From an uncultured Helicobacter sp. (lineage in GTDB: Bacteria; Campylobacterota; Campylobacteria; Campylobacterales; Helicobacteraceae): 6,778 nt of DNA. Shown one piece after another: positions 6,247-6,778 of this stretch. The position numbers and the translations under genes are program-made. Every line of letters starts with the position of its first letter. Positions within the stretch are counted from its first letter, which is position 1. The stretch spans positions 1 to 6,778 of the forward strand of contig CAMXAV010000035.1 in NCBI GenBank assembly GCA_947179285.1. Reading direction: 5' to 3'. The notes below the pieces were generated by a model. It searched no databases. It saw only the letters and a list, made by a program, of their open reading frames with translations, and was not told the DNA's origin.

Positions 6247-6342
6247 CTATCGTTTGATTGGAATCTCAAATTTCAGCCAAAAAAGCTTGATTTTGAGATA
6301 TAATCTTCGGATAGGACGCTTCACAAGTCGTTTGTGCGACAT
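6247..6342 (-). CDS. aapA: AapA-like type I toxin, 31-residue membrane-active peptide
   Basis: A very short ORF of 31 codons ending in TAG. It is preceded by a perfect AAGGAGG 5 nt before the ATG, the strongest ribosome-binding site in the window. The N-terminal half is basic (MSHKRLVKRPIRR). The C-terminal 18 residues read LYLKIKLFWLKFEIPIKR, against LYLKISFLGCKVVVLLKR in H. pylori AapA1 as I remember it: same length, same LYLKI block, same KR end. AapA peptides form a hydrophobic helix that targets the inner membrane and are toxic. The inferred mRNA runs from about 6397 to 6207. An antisense RNA promoter lies within the ORF, and the gene layout matches AapA/IsoA loci throughout. The homology is from memory; toxicity is inferred. 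Confidence 0.82.
   Translation of the reverse strand: MSHKRLVKRPIRRLYLKIKLFWLKFEIPIKR
6299..6304 (+). promoter_or_regulatory. -10 box of the antisense antitoxin RNA (IsoA-like)
   Basis: A consensus TATAAT lies on the strand opposite the toxin, inside toxin codons 13-15 (Arg-Leu-Tyr). It is preceded by an A/T-rich stretch (AAAAAAGCTTGATTTTGAGA). The predicted RNA start is near 6311. Its position within the toxin ORF is the hallmark arrangement of IsoA promoters. Confidence 0.7.
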
Positions 6343-6347
6343 GCTAG

Positions 6348-6354
6348 CCTCCTT
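6348..6354 (-). promoter_or_regulatory. Perfect Shine-Dalgarno site of the toxin
   Basis: AAGGAGG lies 5 nt before the toxin ATG, followed by CTAGC. It decides the start of this very small gene. The overlapping GCTAGC (6343-6348) is self-complementary and recurs in the toxin mRNA 3' hairpin, so the site can be masked by the mRNA's own tail. Confidence 0.85.
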
Positions 6355-6372
6355 AATGTGGTTTAGCCCGCG

Positions 6373-6397
6373 TGCCCGCATAAGGCAACAGCGGGCA
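6373..6397. terminator. Shared hairpin: antitoxin terminator and toxin mRNA 5' stem-loop
   Basis: A perfect 7-bp stem TGCCCGC (6373-6379) with GCGGGCA (6391-6397) surrounds an 11-nt loop. On the plus strand it is followed by TTATGATTCT and is the probable 3' end of the antisense RNA, though the T run is poor. On the minus strand it falls at the predicted 5' end of the toxin mRNA, where a terminal stem-loop would protect against 5' decay. Confidence 0.5.
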
Positions 6398-6402
6398 TTA
6401 TG

Positions 6403-6408
6403 ATTCTA
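6403..6408 (-). promoter_or_regulatory. -10 box of the toxin mRNA
   Basis: TAGAAT on the minus strand lies downstream of an A-rich tract (GTAAAAAACAAG). It predicts an RNA start at about 6396-6398, exactly at the hairpin 6373-6397, giving a 5' leader of about 55 nt. One mismatch to TATAAT; no -35 box is apparent. Confidence 0.5.
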
Positions 6409-6510
6409 CCCATTCTCTGCTTGTTTTTTACTAAATTCATTTTTGAAACTCTTGTCGTAAGCATAGAGATGTGGAATTGAGCACGCAAAATGAGAATCGC
6501 GTGTTAATGA
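6409..6510. other. Gene-free spacer
   Basis: AT-rich upstream DNA of the toxin promoter. Apart from a minor stem (CACGC 6482-6486 with GCGTG 6499-6503), I see no gene, RNA or regulatory site here. Confidence 0.5.
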
Positions 6511-6527
6511 GTGCGGTTGAAACGCAC
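6511..6527. repeat. Short inverted repeat at the left of the dispersed-repeat block
   Basis: GTGCG (6511-6515) and CGCAC (6523-6527) flank GTTGAAA. The sequence resembles the palindrome at 6158-6170, which suggests two copies of one small repeat flank the toxin-antitoxin locus. Confidence 0.4.
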
Positions 6528-6533
6528 CTCTAT

Positions 6534-6625
6534 TGTCATTGCGAGGCGGTAGCCGAAGCAAGCAAACGTCTTTGAACACTCGACACGGTTGATTGCCACG
6601 CTCGCGCTGCTCGCTCGCAATGACA
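6534..6625. repeat. Dispersed inverted-repeat element, TGTCATTGCGAG type
   Basis: Perfect 12-bp terminal arms TGTCATTGCGAG (6534-6545) and CTCGCAATGACA (6614-6625) enclose 68 nt. The internal flanks continue with related GC-rich motifs (GCCGAAGCAAGC on one side, GCGCTGCTCG on the other). Elements of this look recur between genes in many bacterial genomes as I recall, and give rise to false ORFs. No transposase is present; a non-autonomous or recombination-derived repeat is inferred. Confidence 0.65.
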
Positions 6626-6634
6626 TTGGAATCT

Positions 6635-6760
6635 TGTCATGTTGAGCGAAGCGAAACATCTCTTTGCCATTGCTCTTGATTTCAACCTCCCAGCCACAGC
6701 GCGCAACGTCTATGTTCGAGCCGAAGGCATAACATAGACGCAGCGCTGTGGGGCATGACA
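6635..6760. repeat. Dispersed inverted-repeat element with large internal hairpin
   Basis: Outer arms TGTCATG (6635-6641) and CATGACA (6754-6760) enclose GTTGAGCGAAGCGAAAC, a motif typical of intergenic repeats that translates on the minus strand as the familiar spurious MFRFAQHD. Inside is a long imperfect hairpin: CCACAGCGC (6694-6702) with GCGCTGTGG (6743-6751), and CGTCTATGTT (6707-6716) with AACATAGACG (6731-6740), around a 14-nt loop. It directly follows the TGTCATTGCGAG element, 9 nt away. Confidence 0.6.
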
Positions 6761-6778
6761 TAGTCCGTGCGGAGCACA

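Larger units (their letters stand above)
6311..6400 (+). ncRNA. isoA: IsoA-like antisense antitoxin RNA
   Basis: The predicted RNA of about 90 nt starts 7 nt after the internal TATAAT and ends at the hairpin 6373-6397. It is fully complementary to the toxin mRNA's first 11 codons, start codon, Shine-Dalgarno site and 5' leader. A small stem (CACAA 6322-6326 with TTGTG 6332-6336, 5-nt loop) gives a structured loop suitable for starting loop-loop pairing. In H. pylori the corresponding IsoA RNA is about 80 nt; it blocks AapA translation and the duplex is cut by RNase III. Both ends are predicted, not observed. Confidence 0.65.

Noticed and set aside
6341..6403. 20-codon plus-strand ORF inside the antisense RNA (MLASLMWF...)
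   Set aside because: No Shine-Dalgarno sequence precedes it, and the region is better explained as antisense RNA to the toxin.
6504..6761. 85-codon minus-strand reading frame
   Set aside because: It lies wholly in the inverted-repeat block; its translation (MFRFAQHDK and similar) is typical of spurious repeat-derived ORFs and it has no convincing ribosome-binding site.
1..6778. tRNA, rRNA, CRISPR arrays and insertion-sequence transposases
   Set aside because: No cloverleaf, regular spaced repeats or transposase-like frame was seen on either strand.

Overview
The window looks like a chromosomal segment of a relatively GC-rich member of Helicobacter or a close relative (Campylobacterota). MurG and an FqrB-type flavodoxin:quinone reductase both resemble the H. 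pylori proteins as I remember them. Promoters are mostly a bare -10 box in AT-rich DNA. A very small gene near the right end matches the AapA toxin family known from Helicobacter. Species cannot be fixed from this sequence.

Left part (1-1471). Two overlapping minus-strand genes encode a small HMA_2-type protein (581-895) and a ferritin-like helical protein with a C-terminal glycine-rich hydrophobic segment (6-584). A ribosome-binding site at the extreme left edge suggests a third gene just outside the window. A secreted DUF5666-like protein (1109-1471, +) is transcribed divergently. Convergent hairpins (about 1540-1596) separate it from the next block.

Central part (1604-6033, minus strand). 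This is one compact operon in the order fqrB, Bcr/CflA-type MFS exporter, comF-like phosphoribosyltransferase, murG, and an Abi-like HEPN gene. Junctions are a 3-nt gap, a TAATG overlap, an ATGA overlap and a 10-nt gap. A probable promoter lies just upstream of fqrB. The first four look like core genes. The last is AT-rich, ends the operon and looks like an acquired defence or toxin gene.

Right part (6034-6778). This stretch lacks any conventional long gene, but holds the most interesting object: a compact type I toxin-antitoxin locus of the AapA/IsoA kind. A 31-residue basic, hydrophobic peptide is encoded on the minus strand (6247-6342) behind a perfect AAGGAGG site. An antisense RNA promoter (TATAAT) sits inside the toxin ORF on the plus strand. 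Hairpins bound both transcripts, and the toxin mRNA tail is complementary to its own Shine-Dalgarno region. From 6511 to the window end there are nested inverted repeats of a dispersed intergenic type.
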